Positions 26,144 to 35,890 of a DNA stretch of 64,000 nucleotides are shown piece by piece. This stretch comes from Actinomadura viridilutea (GTDB taxonomy: Bacteria; Actinomycetota; Actinomycetes; Streptosporangiales; Streptosporangiaceae), in assembly GCA_003001795.1 (NCBI GenBank), contig PVNI01000001.1, positions 558,001 to 622,000 of the forward strand. The letters are read 5' to 3'. The position numbers were made by a program, and so were the translations under genes. Each line of letters opens with the position of its first letter. Within the stretch, counting starts at the first letter, position 1. The notes beneath the pieces were generated by a model. That model was not told the origin of the DNA, ran no database searches, and saw only the letters and a program-made list of their open reading frames with translations.

Positions 26144-28255
26144 TCAGTCGGCGCGTTCGGCGAGGGCCTTCTTGAGGAAGGCGACCTGGACGTTGAGGAG
26201 GTTCTCCGCGACGACCTCCTGCGGGGTCATGTGGGTGACGCCGGACAGGGGCAGCACCGTGTGGGGGCGGCCCGCCGCCAGCAAGGCGCTGGACAGGCGC
26301 AGCGTGTGGGCGGCCACCACGTTGTCGTCCGCCAGGCCGTGGATCAGCAGCAGGGGGCGCTCCAGCCGCGGCGCGTCCTCGAGCAGGGAGTTGGCGGCGT
26401 ACACCTCCGGCTCCTCGTCCGGGTGGCCGAGGTAGCGCTCGGTGTAGTGGGTGTCGTACAGGCGCCAGTCGGTGGGCGGGGCGCCCGCCACGGCCGCGTG
26501 GAACACGTCGGGGCGGCGCAGCACCGCCAGCGCGGCCAGCCATCCGCCGAACGACCAGCCGCGGATGCCGACGCGGCCGAGGTCCAGCGCGTCCGGGTGG
26601 CGGCGGGCCGCCTCCTCCAGCGCGGTGATCTGGTCCTCCAGCACCGGCCCGGCGAAGTCGCGGTGGACCGCGCGCTCCCAGGCGGGACCGCGCGCGGGCG
26701 TCCCCCGGCCGTCGGCGATGACGACCGCGAAGCCCTGGTCGGCCAACCACTGGGCCTCGTTGTAGGCGCGCCGCACGGCCAGGACCCGCTGGGCGTGCGG
26801 GCCGCCGTAGGGGTCCATGAGCACCGGCAGCCGCCCGTCGCCGGGCCGCCAGCCGGTCGGCAGCAGCACGACCGTGCGGATCTCGCGTTCCCCGGCGCGC
26901 AGCAGCCGCGGCTTCGGCTCGACCACCGGGGTCTCGGCGCGCGAGGCGATCGGGTGGACGGCGCCGCCGGGCCCGCGGACCTCGGTGGACACGCCCGGCC
27001 GGTCCAGCCGCGACCCGGTCAGCACGGCGACCTCGCCGCAGCGGGCGCCGGAGAACACCCCCGCGCCCTCGGTGAGCCGGACGGTCCCCTCCGGACCGTA
27101 GGACCACACGTGCACCTCGGTCGGCTCCTGCGAGGCGGTGAACAGCACCGTCTCGCCCTCGACGGCCAGCACGGACCGCACCTGGAGCCCGGGCGGCGTG
27201 ACGGGCTTGCCCTCGACGGTCAGGCGCCGGGTGTCGGTGTCGCGGTCGTCGACGACCCAGACGACCTCGCCGCCGCCCAGCCGCGCCGGAACGCCCTGCA
27301 CGATCTCCGTCCACTCCGGGTCGTGCAGGGTGTGCAGCAGCGTCGTCTCGCCCGACGACGGGTCGACCCCGAGCAGCCGCTGGGCGCGCTGGTCGCGCGT
27401 CTGCACGACGACGAGCAGGCCGTGCGCGTCCCAGGTCGCGGTGACCACGTAGGGGAACTCGCCGCGGTCCCAGGCGACCGCCGTGCGGCGGCCGTCCAGC
27501 TTGAGCAGCACCAGCGACACGATGGCGTTGGGCGTGCCCGCCGCCGGGTAGGCGACCTCGGTCGGGGGCCGCTCGGGGTTGGCGGGGTCGGCGATGTGCC
27601 AGCGCAGCACGGGCGTCTCGTCGACCCGCGCGGCCAGCAGGGTCTCGCCGTCGGGCGCCCACCAGTGGCCCCGCAAGCGGCCCATCTCCTCGGCCGCGAT
27701 GAACTCCGCCAGCCCGTAGGACACCTGCTCGCTCTCCGGCGTCACCAGGGGGGCGTCCTCCCCGCTCGCCACGTCCAGGACGCGCAGGGTGCGGCCGGAC
27801 ACGTAGGCCACGCGCCGGCCGGCGGGGTCGAGCCGCGGGTCGAACACCGGGGTCGCCGCGGGCAGGGCCCGCACGTCCCCCGTGGCCAGGTCGGCGAGGA
27901 ACAGCCGTCCGGCCAGGGTGAAGACGGCCTGCCGCACGTCGCGGTCCACCGCGTAGCCGACGATGCCGCCGGCCTGCTCGCGGGCGCGCTCGCGCCGGGC
28001 CCGTTCCTCCGGCGGCAGGTCCTCCTCGCCGGGCAGGTCGAGCGCCCTCGGGTCGGCGACCAGCCGCTCCTCGCCGGACGCGGGGTCGAGCGTCCACAGG
28101 CATGTCACGGGGTCGTCGCCCGCCCGGGTGCGCAGGAACGCCACCCGCGACCCGTCCGGCGCCACCTGGAAGGCCCGCGGGACACCGAGGGTGAAGCGTC
28201 GCGTACGGGCGCTCTGCCGTGGAAAGCTGATGCTCAAGACCTGTTCCCCCACCAC
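26144..28255 (-). CDS. S9-family prolyl oligopeptidase (dipeptidyl-peptidase IV-like)
   Basis: The 703-residue serine peptidase has an N-terminal beta-propeller (~1-450, DPP_IV N type) and a C-terminal alpha/beta-hydrolase domain. The catalytic Ser is in RGWSFGGWLA (~565), Asp in HGLADDNVV (~640) and His in SGVTHMTP (~675). There is no signal peptide, so it probably trims peptides in the cytoplasm. AGGAGG five bases before GTG 28255 supports the start. It converges with the ABC exporter across a strong terminator. Confidence 0.9.
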   Translation of the reverse strand: MVGEQVLSISFPRQSARTRRFTLGVPRAFQVAPDGSRVAFLRTRAGDDPVTCLWTLDPASGEERLVADPRALDLPGEEDLPPEERARRERAREQAGGIVGYAVDRDVRQAVFTLAGRLFLADLATGDVRALPAATPVFDPRLDPAGRRVAYVSGRTLRVLDVASGEDAPLVTPESEQVSYGLAEFIAAEEMGRLRGHWWAPDGETLLAARVDETPVLRWHIADPANPERPPTEVAYPAAGTPNAIVSLVLLKLDGRRTAVAWDRGEFPYVVTATWDAHGLLVVVQTRDQRAQRLLGVDPSSGETTLLHTLHDPEWTEIVQGVPARLGGGEVVWVVDDRDTDTRRLTVEGKPVTPPGLQVRSVLAVEGETVLFTASQEPTEVHVWSYGPEGTVRLTEGAGVFSGARCGEVAVLTGSRLDRPGVSTEVRGPGGAVHPIASRAETPVVEPKPRLLRAGEREIRTVVLLPTGWRPGDGRLPVLMDPYGGPHAQRVLAVRRAYNEAQWLADQGFAVVIADGRGTPARGPAWERAVHRDFAGPVLEDQITALEEAARRHPDALDLGRVGIRGWSFGGWLAALAVLRRPDVFHAAVAGAPPTDWRLYDTHYTERYLGHPDEEPEVYAANSLLEDAPRLERPLLLIHGLADDNVVAAHTLRLSSALLAAGRPHTVLPLSGVTHMTPQEVVAENLLNVQVAFLKKALAERAD

Positions 28256-28557
28256 GTTGCCTCCTGGTCGCCCGCGGGCGGCCGCTCACGGGTAACGAGT
28301 CTGCCAGCCGCCCGGCGGCACGCGCGTCCGGGCGGGCGTTACGGTGTGATCAAAGGCGGATTCCGGCATGCCGGTTGCTCTGGGGCGGGGCGTGCTCTAG
28401 ACAGGACGGGGCCGGCTGACGCGTGCCCGGAAACGGCGGCCGCCGCCCGCAGGCCGTACGGCGGCGGTGCGGGAACGGACCCGCCCCCGGCGCCGGGCTC
28501 GCGTAAGCTCAAGGCTTCCCCATCGCACTTGTCGTCGCGGGCTGTAAGGAGTGGTCC

Positions 28558-30072
28558 ATGCCGGAGCTGCAGCCGGGAGATCCCCGGCGGCTGGGTTCGT
28601 TCGACGTGGTCGAACGGCTCGGAGAAGGCGGGCAGGGCGTGGTGTACCTCGGGGTGGATCCGTCCACGGGCACCAAAGCCGCGATCAAGCTCCTGCGCGC
28701 CGACCTGGCCGCGGACGCCTCGGCCCGCAACCGGTTCGTCCGGGAGGCCCAGGCCGCCAAGCAGGTCGCCCGGTTCTGCACCGCCCAGGTGCTCGAGGCC
28801 GACGTCGCGGGCGACCAGCCGTACATCGCCAGCGAGTACGTGCCGGGCAAGTCGCTGCACCGGCAGATCAACGAGGACGGTCCGCTCACCGGGGCCGCGC
28901 TGGAGCGGCTGGCGATCGGGACCGCGACCGCGCTGGTGGCCATCCACCAGGCCGGGATCGTGCACCGCGACTTCAAGCCGCACAACGTGATCATGGCGCC
29001 GGACGGGCCCCGGGTGATCGACTTCGGGATCGCGCGGGCCCTGGACACCGGCCAGACCGCCGCGACCAAGGCGATCGGGACGCCCTCGTACATGGCGCCC
29101 GAGCAGGTCGCGGGCGCCAGCCTCACCGAGGCGGTGGACATCTGGGCGTGGGCGGCCACCATCGTGTTCGCCGCCACCGGCCGCCCGCCGTTCGGCGACG
29201 ACACCGTGGTCGCGGTGATCAACCGGGTGGTGCACGAGCCGCCGATGCTGGACGGCGTGCCCGACGACCTGCGGCCGCTGCTGGCGGCGTGCCTGGACAA
29301 GGAGCCGACCCGGCGGCCCACCGCGCAGCAGCTCATGATGCAGCTGATCGGCAGCGGCCCGGCCGGGCAGACCCGGATGGACGACCCGGCGCAGGCCACC
29401 ACGCTGCTCGCCGAGGGGTCCCAGTTGGCCGCGGGCCACGGCGCCCCGCCGCTGGACGCCACCCGCGCGATGGGCCCGACCCACTCGACGCGTCCGGTGA
29501 GCGAGACCCAGGCGATCCGGGACGCGCTGCCGCCGGTGGAGCCGCCCATGGGCCCGCCGCCCGGCCGGGGACGGCACCGCGCCGCGGGCGGCTACGGCGG
29601 ATACCCGCCGGAGGAGAGCCGGTCCTCGCGCTGGCCGGTCGTGGCCGCCGTCGCGGCGGTCGTGGTGCTGGCGCTGGTCATCGGCATGGTGGTGATGTCC
29701 AGCCGCGACAAGGCGCCCGCCTCGCCGGACACCCCGACCGCCTCGGAGTCGGCGCCCGACACTCCGACCGAGGAGCCGACCGAGACCGAGGAGGCTCCGG
29801 ACACGCCCGACGTGCCGACGCGCACGCGTCACACGCCGACCCGTCCGACCCTCGAGCCGACGACGCCGACCCAGCGGCCCACCCGTCCGACGCTCTCGCC
29901 GACGGACACCGCGAACCCGCCGGACACCGGCGGCCCGGGCGACGGCGGCACGGGGCCGGGCGACGGCGGCACGGGGCCGGGCGACGGCGACGGCACCGGC
30001 GGCAACAACGGCGGCGGCAACACCGGCGGCGGGGGCGGCGGCTCCGGCCCCGGGCAGGGGACCGGCGAATAG
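28558..30072 (+). CDS. Membrane-anchored eukaryotic-type Ser/Thr protein kinase
   Basis: The 504-residue kinase has a catalytic domain at ~8-265. The Gly-rich loop is LGEGGQGVVYLG, the Lys lies in AAIKLLR, the catalytic loop is VHRDFKPHNV, DFG appears as IDFGIA, and GTPSYMAPEQ is the P+1 region. A polar linker leads to one transmembrane helix (~358-382). The outside tail is low-complexity Thr/Pro/Glu then Gly-rich, without PASTA repeats, so no ligand domain is evident. TAAGGAG is placed well before the ATG. A TAAGCT box lies at 28504-28509. Confidence 0.92.
   Translation: MPELQPGDPRRLGSFDVVERLGEGGQGVVYLGVDPSTGTKAAIKLLRADLAADASARNRFVREAQAAKQVARFCTAQVLEADVAGDQPYIASEYVPGKSLHRQINEDGPLTGAALERLAIGTATALVAIHQAGIVHRDFKPHNVIMAPDGPRVIDFGIARALDTGQTAATKAIGTPSYMAPEQVAGASLTEAVDIWAWAATIVFAATGRPPFGDDTVVAVINRVVHEPPMLDGVPDDLRPLLAACLDKEPTRRPTAQQLMMQLIGSGPAGQTRMDDPAQATTLLAEGSQLAAGHGAPPLDATRAMGPTHSTRPVSETQAIRDALPPVEPPMGPPPGRGRHRAAGGYGGYPPEESRSSRWPVVAAVAAVVVLALVIGMVVMSSRDKAPASPDTPTASESAPDTPTEEPTETEEAPDTPDVPTRTRHTPTRPTLEPTTPTQRPTRPTLSPTDTANPPDTGGPGDGGTGPGDGGTGPGDGDGTGGNNGGGNTGGGGGGSGPGQGTGE
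29941..29982 (+). repeat. 21-bp tandem repeat inside the kinase gene
   Basis: Two exact copies of a 21-base unit (29941-29961, 29962-29982) and a partial third encode the Gly/Asp-rich extracellular tail. The repeat length is a multiple of three, so copy-number change would keep the frame. Confidence 0.7.
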
Positions 30073-30201
30073 CGCCCGGCCGCCCCTCCCGAGGCCGCCG
30101 GGCCCGGAGGCGGCAGGGCGGTCCCCACGGCCGGATCGCGCGGCGCGGGCGTGCTGCCCGTCACCCCTAGAGGGATCGAAAGCTGAGTACGCTCGGAGGT
30201 T

Positions 30202-31107
30202 ATGAAGGAGCCGCGCATCCTGTTCGTCCATGCCCACCCGGACGACGAGTCCATCGGGACCGGGGCGACCATGGCCAAGTACGCGGCCGAGGGCGCCTAC
30301 GTCTGCCTGGTCACCTGCACGCTCGGTGAGGAGGGCGAGGTCATCCCGGGCGAGCTGCGCCATCTGGCCGCCGACAAGGAGGACCGGCTCGGCGAGTACC
30401 GCGTCGGCGAGCTCGCCGAGGCGTGCGCAGCGCTGGGCGTGCGCGACCACCGCTACCTGGGCGGTCCCGGCCGCTGGCGCGACTCGGGGATGATGGGCAC
30501 CCCGTCCAACGACGATCCGCGCTGCTTCTGGCGGGCCGATGTGGACGAGGCCGCCGCCGAGATGGTGAAGATCATTCGGGAGGTGCGGCCGCAGGTGATC
30601 GTCACCTATGACGAGCGCGGCAACTACGGCCATCCCGATCACATCCAGGCGCACCGGGTGACCTGGCGGGCCTTCGAACTGGCCGCCGACCCGGCGTACC
30701 GGGACGGCGGCGAGCCCTGGAAGGTGGCCAAGTTCTACGCCTACGCCATGCCCCGGTCGGTGCTGGCGCGCTCCGTCGCGGTGATGCGCGAGGCGCGCCT
30801 GCCGTTCCCGCGCGTGGCCAGCCTGGACGATCTCGGCTCCGGCGTCCCCGACCACATGGTCACCACGCAGGTGGACGCCCGGGCGCACCTGCCCGCCAAG
30901 ATCGCGGCGCTGCGCGCGCACCGCACCCAGATCACGGTGGCGCCCGACGAGGTCGGCCCGTTCTTCGCGCTGTCGAACAACCTGGGCCAGCAGGCGTTCG
31001 GCACCGAGTACTTCATCCTGCTGGCGGGGGAGCTCGGGCCGACCGGGCCCAACGGCCGGGAGACCGACCTGTTCGCCGAACCCGCCGAACGCGCCGAGTC
31101 CGCCTGA
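30202..31107 (+). CDS. mshB: GlcNAc-inositol deacetylase of mycothiol synthesis
   Basis: The 301-residue zinc hydrolase removes the acetyl group from GlcNAc-Ins, the second step of mycothiol synthesis. Zinc ligands are visible in [10 protein letters not shown] (residues 10-19) and GHPDHIQAH. The block [18 protein letters not shown] and the full length agree with MshB rather than the related amidase Mca. A TACGCT box at 30188-30193 lies eight bases before ATG 30202 and the only GGAGG is too close (2 bases), so the message is probably leaderless. The next gene is the small membrane protein usually found beside mshB. Confidence 0.88.
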   Translation: MKEPRILFVHAHPDDESIGTGATMAKYAAEGAYVCLVTCTLGEEGEVIPGELRHLAADKEDRLGEYRVGELAEACAALGVRDHRYLGGPGRWRDSGMMGTPSNDDPRCFWRADVDEAAAEMVKIIREVRPQVIVTYDERGNYGHPDHIQAHRVTWRAFELAADPAYRDGGEPWKVAKFYAYAMPRSVLARSVAVMREARLPFPRVASLDDLGSGVPDHMVTTQVDARAHLPAKIAALRAHRTQITVAPDEVGPFFALSNNLGQQAFGTEYFILLAGELGPTGPNGRETDLFAEPAERAESA

Positions 31108-31160
31108 CGCCGGCCGCGGCCGCTTCGCGGAGGCGGCGCGGCGGAGGCTACCCTGACGGC

Positions 31161-31751
31161 GTGGACAGAGAGCAGCGGCCGCCCGAGGCCGGGGCGCCCC
31201 AGCCGTGGGGCGCGGACGGCCGGTTCGTCGCCGGGCCCGCCGTCCCGCCGGCCGGGCCGCCGGGCGGGGTGCCGGTCGGGCCGCCGGGCGGGCATGTCGC
31301 CGGGCAGGCGGCCGAGGCTGTCCTGACGGGGGCCGCCTACGCGGCGCTCGGCGTGCTCGGCCTGGTGTTCGGCCTGATCGGGTCGTTCGCGCAGGGCTGG
31401 CTGGTCGGCTCGGTGCCGGTGGCCGCGATCGTGCTCGTCGCGGTGAACTTCGGCGTGGTGCGCCTGGCGGCCTGGGCGATGCGCTCCCCGCTGGGCGGCG
31501 TGGTGTTCGCCACGGGGTGGGGCGTCGTCGTCCTGCTGATGTCGCTGCCGCGCTCCGAGGGCGACCTGACGATCCCCGGCACGCTGTCCGGCTACGTCTT
31601 CATCGTGGGCGGGCTCGTCGCGGCGGTCGTCGCGGCGGCGCTGCAGCCCGGCCGCCGCCCGCCGGGGCAGTGGCTCCTGCGCGGCGCGCAGCCCGCCGCG
31701 GGGGACGCGGGCGCCGGGGCGGGCGCGGCCCCGGGGTCCCGAGGGTCGTGA
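31161..31751 (+). CDS. Small membrane protein beside mshB (DUF6113-like)
   Basis: The 196-residue protein has a Pro/Gly-rich, probably cytoplasmic N-terminus (~1-45), four hydrophobic helices (~50-165) and a disordered Ala/Gly tail. Its place after mshB and its shape match the DUF6113 membrane proteins as I recall them. The GTG at 31161 follows a TACCCT box (31149-31154) by six bases, indicating a leaderless start. Function is unknown. Confidence 0.75.
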   Translation: MDREQRPPEAGAPQPWGADGRFVAGPAVPPAGPPGGVPVGPPGGHVAGQAAEAVLTGAAYAALGVLGLVFGLIGSFAQGWLVGSVPVAAIVLVAVNFGVVRLAAWAMRSPLGGVVFATGWGVVVLLMSLPRSEGDLTIPGTLSGYVFIVGGLVAAVVAAALQPGRRPPGQWLLRGAQPAAGDAGAGAGAAPGSRGS

Positions 31752-31806
31752 GATCGGCCACGGCCGCGCCCGCGAGCGCAGGTCCCGGTCCTAGAGTGGT
31801 CGGGCC

Positions 31807-32361
31807 GTGAACACAGACCCCAGTGCGCAGCGCCCCGATCCCGACGTCGCCCCCGCCGGCGCCGCCCCCGACGTCGCCCCCCTGCGGTTCCGGCAGGTGA
31901 TGGGCAGGTTCGCCACCGGCGTCGCCGTCGTCACCACGGTGGCCGACGGCGTCGACCACGGGATGACCGTCAACGCGTTCACCTCGGTGTCCCTGGAGCC
32001 GCCGCTGGTGCTGTTCTGCGTCGACAGGACCGCCCGCTTCCACGACATGGTGCTGGACAGCGGGCTGTGGGCGGTGTCGGTGCTGACCGAGGGCATGCGG
32101 GACGTCTCGCGCTGGTTCGCGACCCGCGGGCACCGTGTGGACGGCCGGCTGCGCGCCTGGGGGCACCGGCGCGGAGCCGCCACCGGCGCCGTGATCTTCA
32201 CGGGCGCGGTGGCCGCGCTGGAGTGCCGGACGTACGCGGTGCACGACGGCGGCGACCACAGCATCGTGGTCGGCGAGGTCCTCGACCTGGACACGCCCGA
32301 CCCGTCCGGCAAACCGCTGCTCTACTACGAGGGCGAGTACCGAGGCATCTCCTGGGCCTGA
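31807..32361 (+). CDS. Flavin reductase-like domain protein
   Basis: The 184-residue protein is of the flavin-reductase/FMN-binding split-barrel type (HpaC-like). Characteristic blocks are FRQVMGRFATGVAVVTT, GMTVNAFTSVSLEPPLVLFC and GEVLDL near the end. These enzymes reduce FMN/FAD with NAD(P)H, often for a two-component monooxygenase. No oxygenase gene is adjacent. A TAGAGT box at 31792-31797 is nine bases before GTG 31807, fitting a leaderless mRNA. The first ~24 residues are a Pro/Ala-rich extension. Confidence 0.87.
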   Translation: MNTDPSAQRPDPDVAPAGAAPDVAPLRFRQVMGRFATGVAVVTTVADGVDHGMTVNAFTSVSLEPPLVLFCVDRTARFHDMVLDSGLWAVSVLTEGMRDVSRWFATRGHRVDGRLRAWGHRRGAATGAVIFTGAVAALECRTYAVHDGGDHSIVVGEVLDLDTPDPSGKPLLYYEGEYRGISWA

Positions 32362-32397
32362 GCCCCCGCGGGCCCGCTCGGCCCGGCGGGCGCCGGG

Positions 32398-34011
32398 TCA
32401 GCCGGCGAGCGGCGCGGGGGTGGTGTCGGCCTCCACGGCCCGCGCGGGAGCGCGGTAGCCGCGGACGCCCAGGCACGCGACCGCGCCCAGCAGGACGGCC
32501 GCGACGGGCACCGCGATGGTCGGCTTGAGCGCGTGCACGAACCCGTGCGCGAACACCTGGGCGGCCGTGTCGTGCACGCGCTGCGCGATGGCCGGAGGCA
32601 CGCCCGCCGACAGGTGGTGCGCCCCGGTCTGCCCGGGGCCGACCTCCAGCCCGCCCTTGGCCGCGTCCGCGAACCCGGTCACGAACCGGTCCCGCAGCGC
32701 CGCGGGCACCGCGCCCGACCGCGCCACCGCCTCGTCCCGCAGCGCCGACGCCAGCCGGTTCTGCAGGACGGCGCCGACGACCGCGCTGCCCAGCACCGAG
32801 CCGACCTGCCGGACGGTGTTGTTGACGCCCGCGGCCGCGCCCGCCATCCGCGGCGGCACGTTGCGCGTCGCCTCGGTGGTCATGGGCGCGAACACCCCGC
32901 CGATCCCGACGCCCGACAGCAGCTGCGGCGCCAGGAACACCGGCCAGGAGGCGCCCACCCGCGCGACCGCCGCCAGCCACACCGTGCCCAGCGCGTACAG
33001 CACCAGCCCGCCCATCAGGATGTACTTGCCGCCGAACCGGTCCGTCAGCCGTCCCGTCAGCGGCGCCAGCAGCACGGACACCGCCGCCGACGGCGCCATG
33101 ATCAGCCCGGCGCCCAGGGCGCTGTGGCCCAGCACCGACTGCAGATAGATCGTCATCGGCAGGAACATGCCGATCATGCCGACCGACACGGTGGCGCCGA
33201 CGAACGTCAGCACGGCGAAGTTGCGGTCGCGCACCAGCGCGAACGGCACCAGCGGCTCGCGGTCCTGCCGGGTGCGCTGGTGCAGCAGGAACACGGCGGA
33301 CAGCACGGCGGCGGCGCCGATCAGGCCCCAGATCCACGGGGCCCACGCGTACTTCTCGCCCTCGGTGAGCGCGAACGTCAGGCAGAACAGCGCGGCGGTG
33401 GCCAGCAGCACGCCGGTCACGTCGAAGCGGTGCCGCACGGTGCGGCGCCGGGCGGGCAGGATCGCCGCGGCCATGGCCAGCACCAGCGCGCCGATCGGCA
33501 GGTTGACGAAGAAGATCCACCGCCAGTCCAGGGCGGTGACCAGCAGGCCGCCGACGGTCGGCCCGGCGATGGTGGACACCCCCGCCACCGCGCCCCACAC
33601 GCCGAGCGCGGCGCCGCGCCGCTCGGGCGGGAACGTGTCGATGATCAGCGCCATGGTCTGCGGCATGAGCAGCGCCGCGCCCAGGCCCTGCACCGACCGC
33701 GCGCCGATCAGCCAGGCCGGGTCCTGCGCCAGCCCGCACGCCAGGCTGGCCAGCGTGAACACGGCGACCCCCGTGATGAACAGGGTCTTCTTGCCCACCA
33801 GGTCGCCGAGCCGGCCGCCGGTGATCAGCAGCACGGCCAGCACCAGCACGTAGGCGTTGAGCACCCACAGCGTCTCGTCCAGCGAGGCGCCCAGCTTGTC
33901 GATCATGCTCGGGATCGCGATGTTCACGATCGTCAGGTCGAGCAGCGTCATGAAGAACCCGAGCGACAGCGTGAGCAGGACCGCCCACGGGTCGCCGCGC
34001 CAGCGCGTCAT
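32398..34011 (-). CDS. MFS drug exporter, DHA2 (EmrB/QacA) family
   Basis: The 537-residue protein has about 14 hydrophobic segments. Family motifs include LDLTIVNIAIPSM (DHA2 helix 1), GRLGDLVGKK (motif A) and GAVAGVSTIAGPTVGG (motif C, antiporter signature). It should export drugs or metabolites by proton antiport. The ATG at 34011 overlaps the stop of a small upstream gene by ATGA, so the two are translationally coupled. The neighbour is not a TetR or MarR type regulator that I can recognise. Confidence 0.9.
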   Translation of the reverse strand: MTRWRGDPWAVLLTLSLGFFMTLLDLTIVNIAIPSMIDKLGASLDETLWVLNAYVLVLAVLLITGGRLGDLVGKKTLFITGVAVFTLASLACGLAQDPAWLIGARSVQGLGAALLMPQTMALIIDTFPPERRGAALGVWGAVAGVSTIAGPTVGGLLVTALDWRWIFFVNLPIGALVLAMAAAILPARRRTVRHRFDVTGVLLATAALFCLTFALTEGEKYAWAPWIWGLIGAAAVLSAVFLLHQRTRQDREPLVPFALVRDRNFAVLTFVGATVSVGMIGMFLPMTIYLQSVLGHSALGAGLIMAPSAAVSVLLAPLTGRLTDRFGGKYILMGGLVLYALGTVWLAAVARVGASWPVFLAPQLLSGVGIGGVFAPMTTEATRNVPPRMAGAAAGVNNTVRQVGSVLGSAVVGAVLQNRLASALRDEAVARSGAVPAALRDRFVTGFADAAKGGLEVGPGQTGAHHLSAGVPPAIAQRVHDTAAQVFAHGFVHALKPTIAVPVAAVLLGAVACLGVRGYRAPARAVEADTTPAPLAG

Positions 34012-34337
34012 TGCGAGGTCTCCTCGTCCGACCTGTCGCCGCGCGGGCGACAGGTGGTCAGTCGGTCATCGTCGGCCCAGGTCATCCGCCCCTCGGCGAG
34101 GTCGTCCACGAGCGCCCGAACGTACTGCGGCTCGGTGCGGACGCGGGCGATGTTCAGCTCCATGTCCAGGAGCCGGTACCGCTCCACGCCGCGCTTGCGC
34201 AGCGCCTCATACGCGTTCTGGTGCCCGCCCAGCAGGAACTCAAGCGCGGTGCACCGGGCCTGCAGGTGCAGGACGACCTCGTCTTCCGGCCGCAGGTCGA
34301 CGATGCCGCCGCGGACGTGACGCGGACCACAGCCCAT
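34008..34337 (-). CDS. Small unknown protein coupled to the DHA2 exporter
   Basis: About 109 residues from ATG 34337. The core is helical and acidic (DLRPEDEVVLHLQARCTALE, RKRGVERYRLLDMELNIARV, EPQYVRALVDDLAEGRMTW). There is no membrane segment or helix-turn-helix that I can identify. Its stop overlaps the exporter start, so the two are made together. It begins about 20 bases after the terminator of the ornithine aminotransferase gene. A longer frame to 34430 would run through that terminator and is unlikely. Function unknown. Confidence 0.65.
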   Translation of the reverse strand: MGCGPRHVRGGIVDLRPEDEVVLHLQARCTALEFLLGGHQNAYEALRKRGVERYRLLDMELNIARVRTEPQYVRALVDDLAEGRMTWADDDRLTTCRPRGDRSDEETSQ

Positions 34338-34358
34338 GATGCGGGCCCACAACGCGAC

Positions 34359-34390
34359 GAGGGCTCCCCACGCCGTTGTGGGAAGCCCTC
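34359..34390 (-). terminator. Terminator after the ornithine aminotransferase gene
   Basis: Arms 34359-34371 and 34378-34390 pair over 12 of 13 positions around a 6-base loop, 24 bases past the stop of the minus-strand gene. Confidence 0.65.
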
Positions 34391-34413
34391 GTGGCTCGTG
34401 TCGGCCGCGCCGC

Positions 34414-35655
34414 TTACACGACCGCCTCACGCGGTGCGGACCGGGCGGGATCGGACGTGGCGGCCGACGACAGCGCCTCCTCCAGCCGGTCCAGGGCCCA
34501 GTCGAGGTCGGCCTGCTCGATCACCAGCGGCGGCGCCAGCCGCAGCGTGGTCTCGTGGGTCTCCTTGGCCAGCACGCCCAGCTCCATCAGCCGCTCGCTG
34601 ACCGTCCGGGCCTTGCCGTACAGCTCGACGCCCGCCCACAGGCCGCGGCCGCGCACCTCGCGCACCAGGTCGGACGGCAGCTCGCCCAGCCGCCGGTGCA
34701 TGTGGGCGCCGAGCTCGCGGGAGCGCTCCTGGTACTCGCCGGTCCGCAGCATGGCGATCACCTCCCGGGCGACCGCGCAGGCCAGCGGGTTGCCGCCGAA
34801 CGTGGAACCGTGCTGGCCGGGCTTGAACACCCCCAGCACGTCTTCGTCGGCCACCACCGCCGACACCGGCACCAGGCCGCCGCCCAGCGCCTTGCCCAGC
34901 AGGTACATGTCCGGGACGACGTTCTCGTGCTCGACCGCGAACGTGGCGCCGGTGCGGCCGAGGCCCGACTGGATCTCGTCGGCGATCATCAGGGCGCCGT
35001 GCTCGGTGCACAGCTCGCGCACGGCGGTGAGGAACCCGCTCGGCGGCACGTTCACCCCGGCCTCGCCCTGGATCGGCTCGATCAGCACCCCGACCGTGGT
35101 CTCGTCCATGGCCGCGCGCAGCGCCGCCACGTCCCCGTACGGCACGGTGCGGAAGCCCGGCGTGTAGGGGCCGTAGGAGTTCTTCGCCTCCGGGTCGGTG
35201 GAGAAGCTGATGATCGTCGTCGTCCGGCCGTGGAAGTTGCCCTCGAACGTGATGATCGTGGCGCTGTCGGCGGGCACGCCGCGCACCTCGTAGCCCCACT
35301 TGCGGGCGGTCTTCAGCGCGGTCTCCACCGCCTCGGCGCCGCTGTTCATCGGCAGCACCATGTCCTTGCCGCACAGCTCGGCCAGCTCCGTGACGAACGG
35401 CCCGAACTGGTCGTGGTCGAACGCCCGGCTGACCAGCGTGACCCGCTCCAGCTGCCGGGTGAGCGCGGCCAGCAGCCGCGGGTTGCGGTGCCCGAAGTTG
35501 ACGGCCGAGTACGCCGCCAGCATGTCCAGGTAGCGGCGGCCCTCCACGTCGGTCACCCACGCCCCCTCGGCCTCGGCGATCACGACCGGGAGCGGGTGGT
35601 AGGTGTGCGCGCCGTGCGCCTCGGACATGGCCCGCAGCCGTTCGGTACGAGACAC
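34414..35655 (-). CDS. rocD: Ornithine--oxo-acid aminotransferase
   Basis: This 413-residue class III PLP aminotransferase converts ornithine and 2-oxoglutarate to glutamate semialdehyde and glutamate in arginine breakdown. Diagnostic blocks are FGHRNPRLLAAL, NSGAEAVETALK, FHGRTTTIISFS, ADEIQSGLGRTG and LLGKALGGG with the PLP Lys. The GTG at 35655 follows AAGGAG (35662-35667 on the complementary strand). It is divergent from an Lrp-type regulator, the usual arrangement for a regulator that senses an amino acid and controls its neighbour. Confidence 0.9.
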   Translation of the reverse strand: MSRTERLRAMSEAHGAHTYHPLPVVIAEAEGAWVTDVEGRRYLDMLAAYSAVNFGHRNPRLLAALTRQLERVTLVSRAFDHDQFGPFVTELAELCGKDMVLPMNSGAEAVETALKTARKWGYEVRGVPADSATIITFEGNFHGRTTTIISFSTDPEAKNSYGPYTPGFRTVPYGDVAALRAAMDETTVGVLIEPIQGEAGVNVPPSGFLTAVRELCTEHGALMIADEIQSGLGRTGATFAVEHENVVPDMYLLGKALGGGLVPVSAVVADEDVLGVFKPGQHGSTFGGNPLACAVAREVIAMLRTGEYQERSRELGAHMHRRLGELPSDLVREVRGRGLWAGVELYGKARTVSERLMELGVLAKETHETTLRLAPPLVIEQADLDWALDRLEEALSSAATSDPARSAPREAVV

Positions 35656-35890
35656 GCAAGCTCCTTACAGCGGTGTGGACGCGTTATGGCACATGCGGGA
35701 CCGTGCGCGGCGACCCTCCGGGCGACGGGCGCGGCGGACGCGGCGCCGCCGCGGGGCGGGCGCGGGCGGGCCTCGACCCGTGCGCGGGCGGTGCCCGGTG
35801 CGCCGGACGGTGGCCGGCGGTCCACTCACAGCGTATGTTCGGGAGGAACCGCCGACCATTGAGGAAAGTCGACTTCGAGGGAGATATTCG
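35656..35890. promoter_or_regulatory. rocD / Lrp divergent promoter region
   Basis: These 235 bases separate rocD from its divergent Lrp-type regulator and must hold both promoters and any Lrp sites. No clear palindrome stands out. An AT-richer patch occurs just before the regulator start (35871-35890). Confidence 0.4.
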
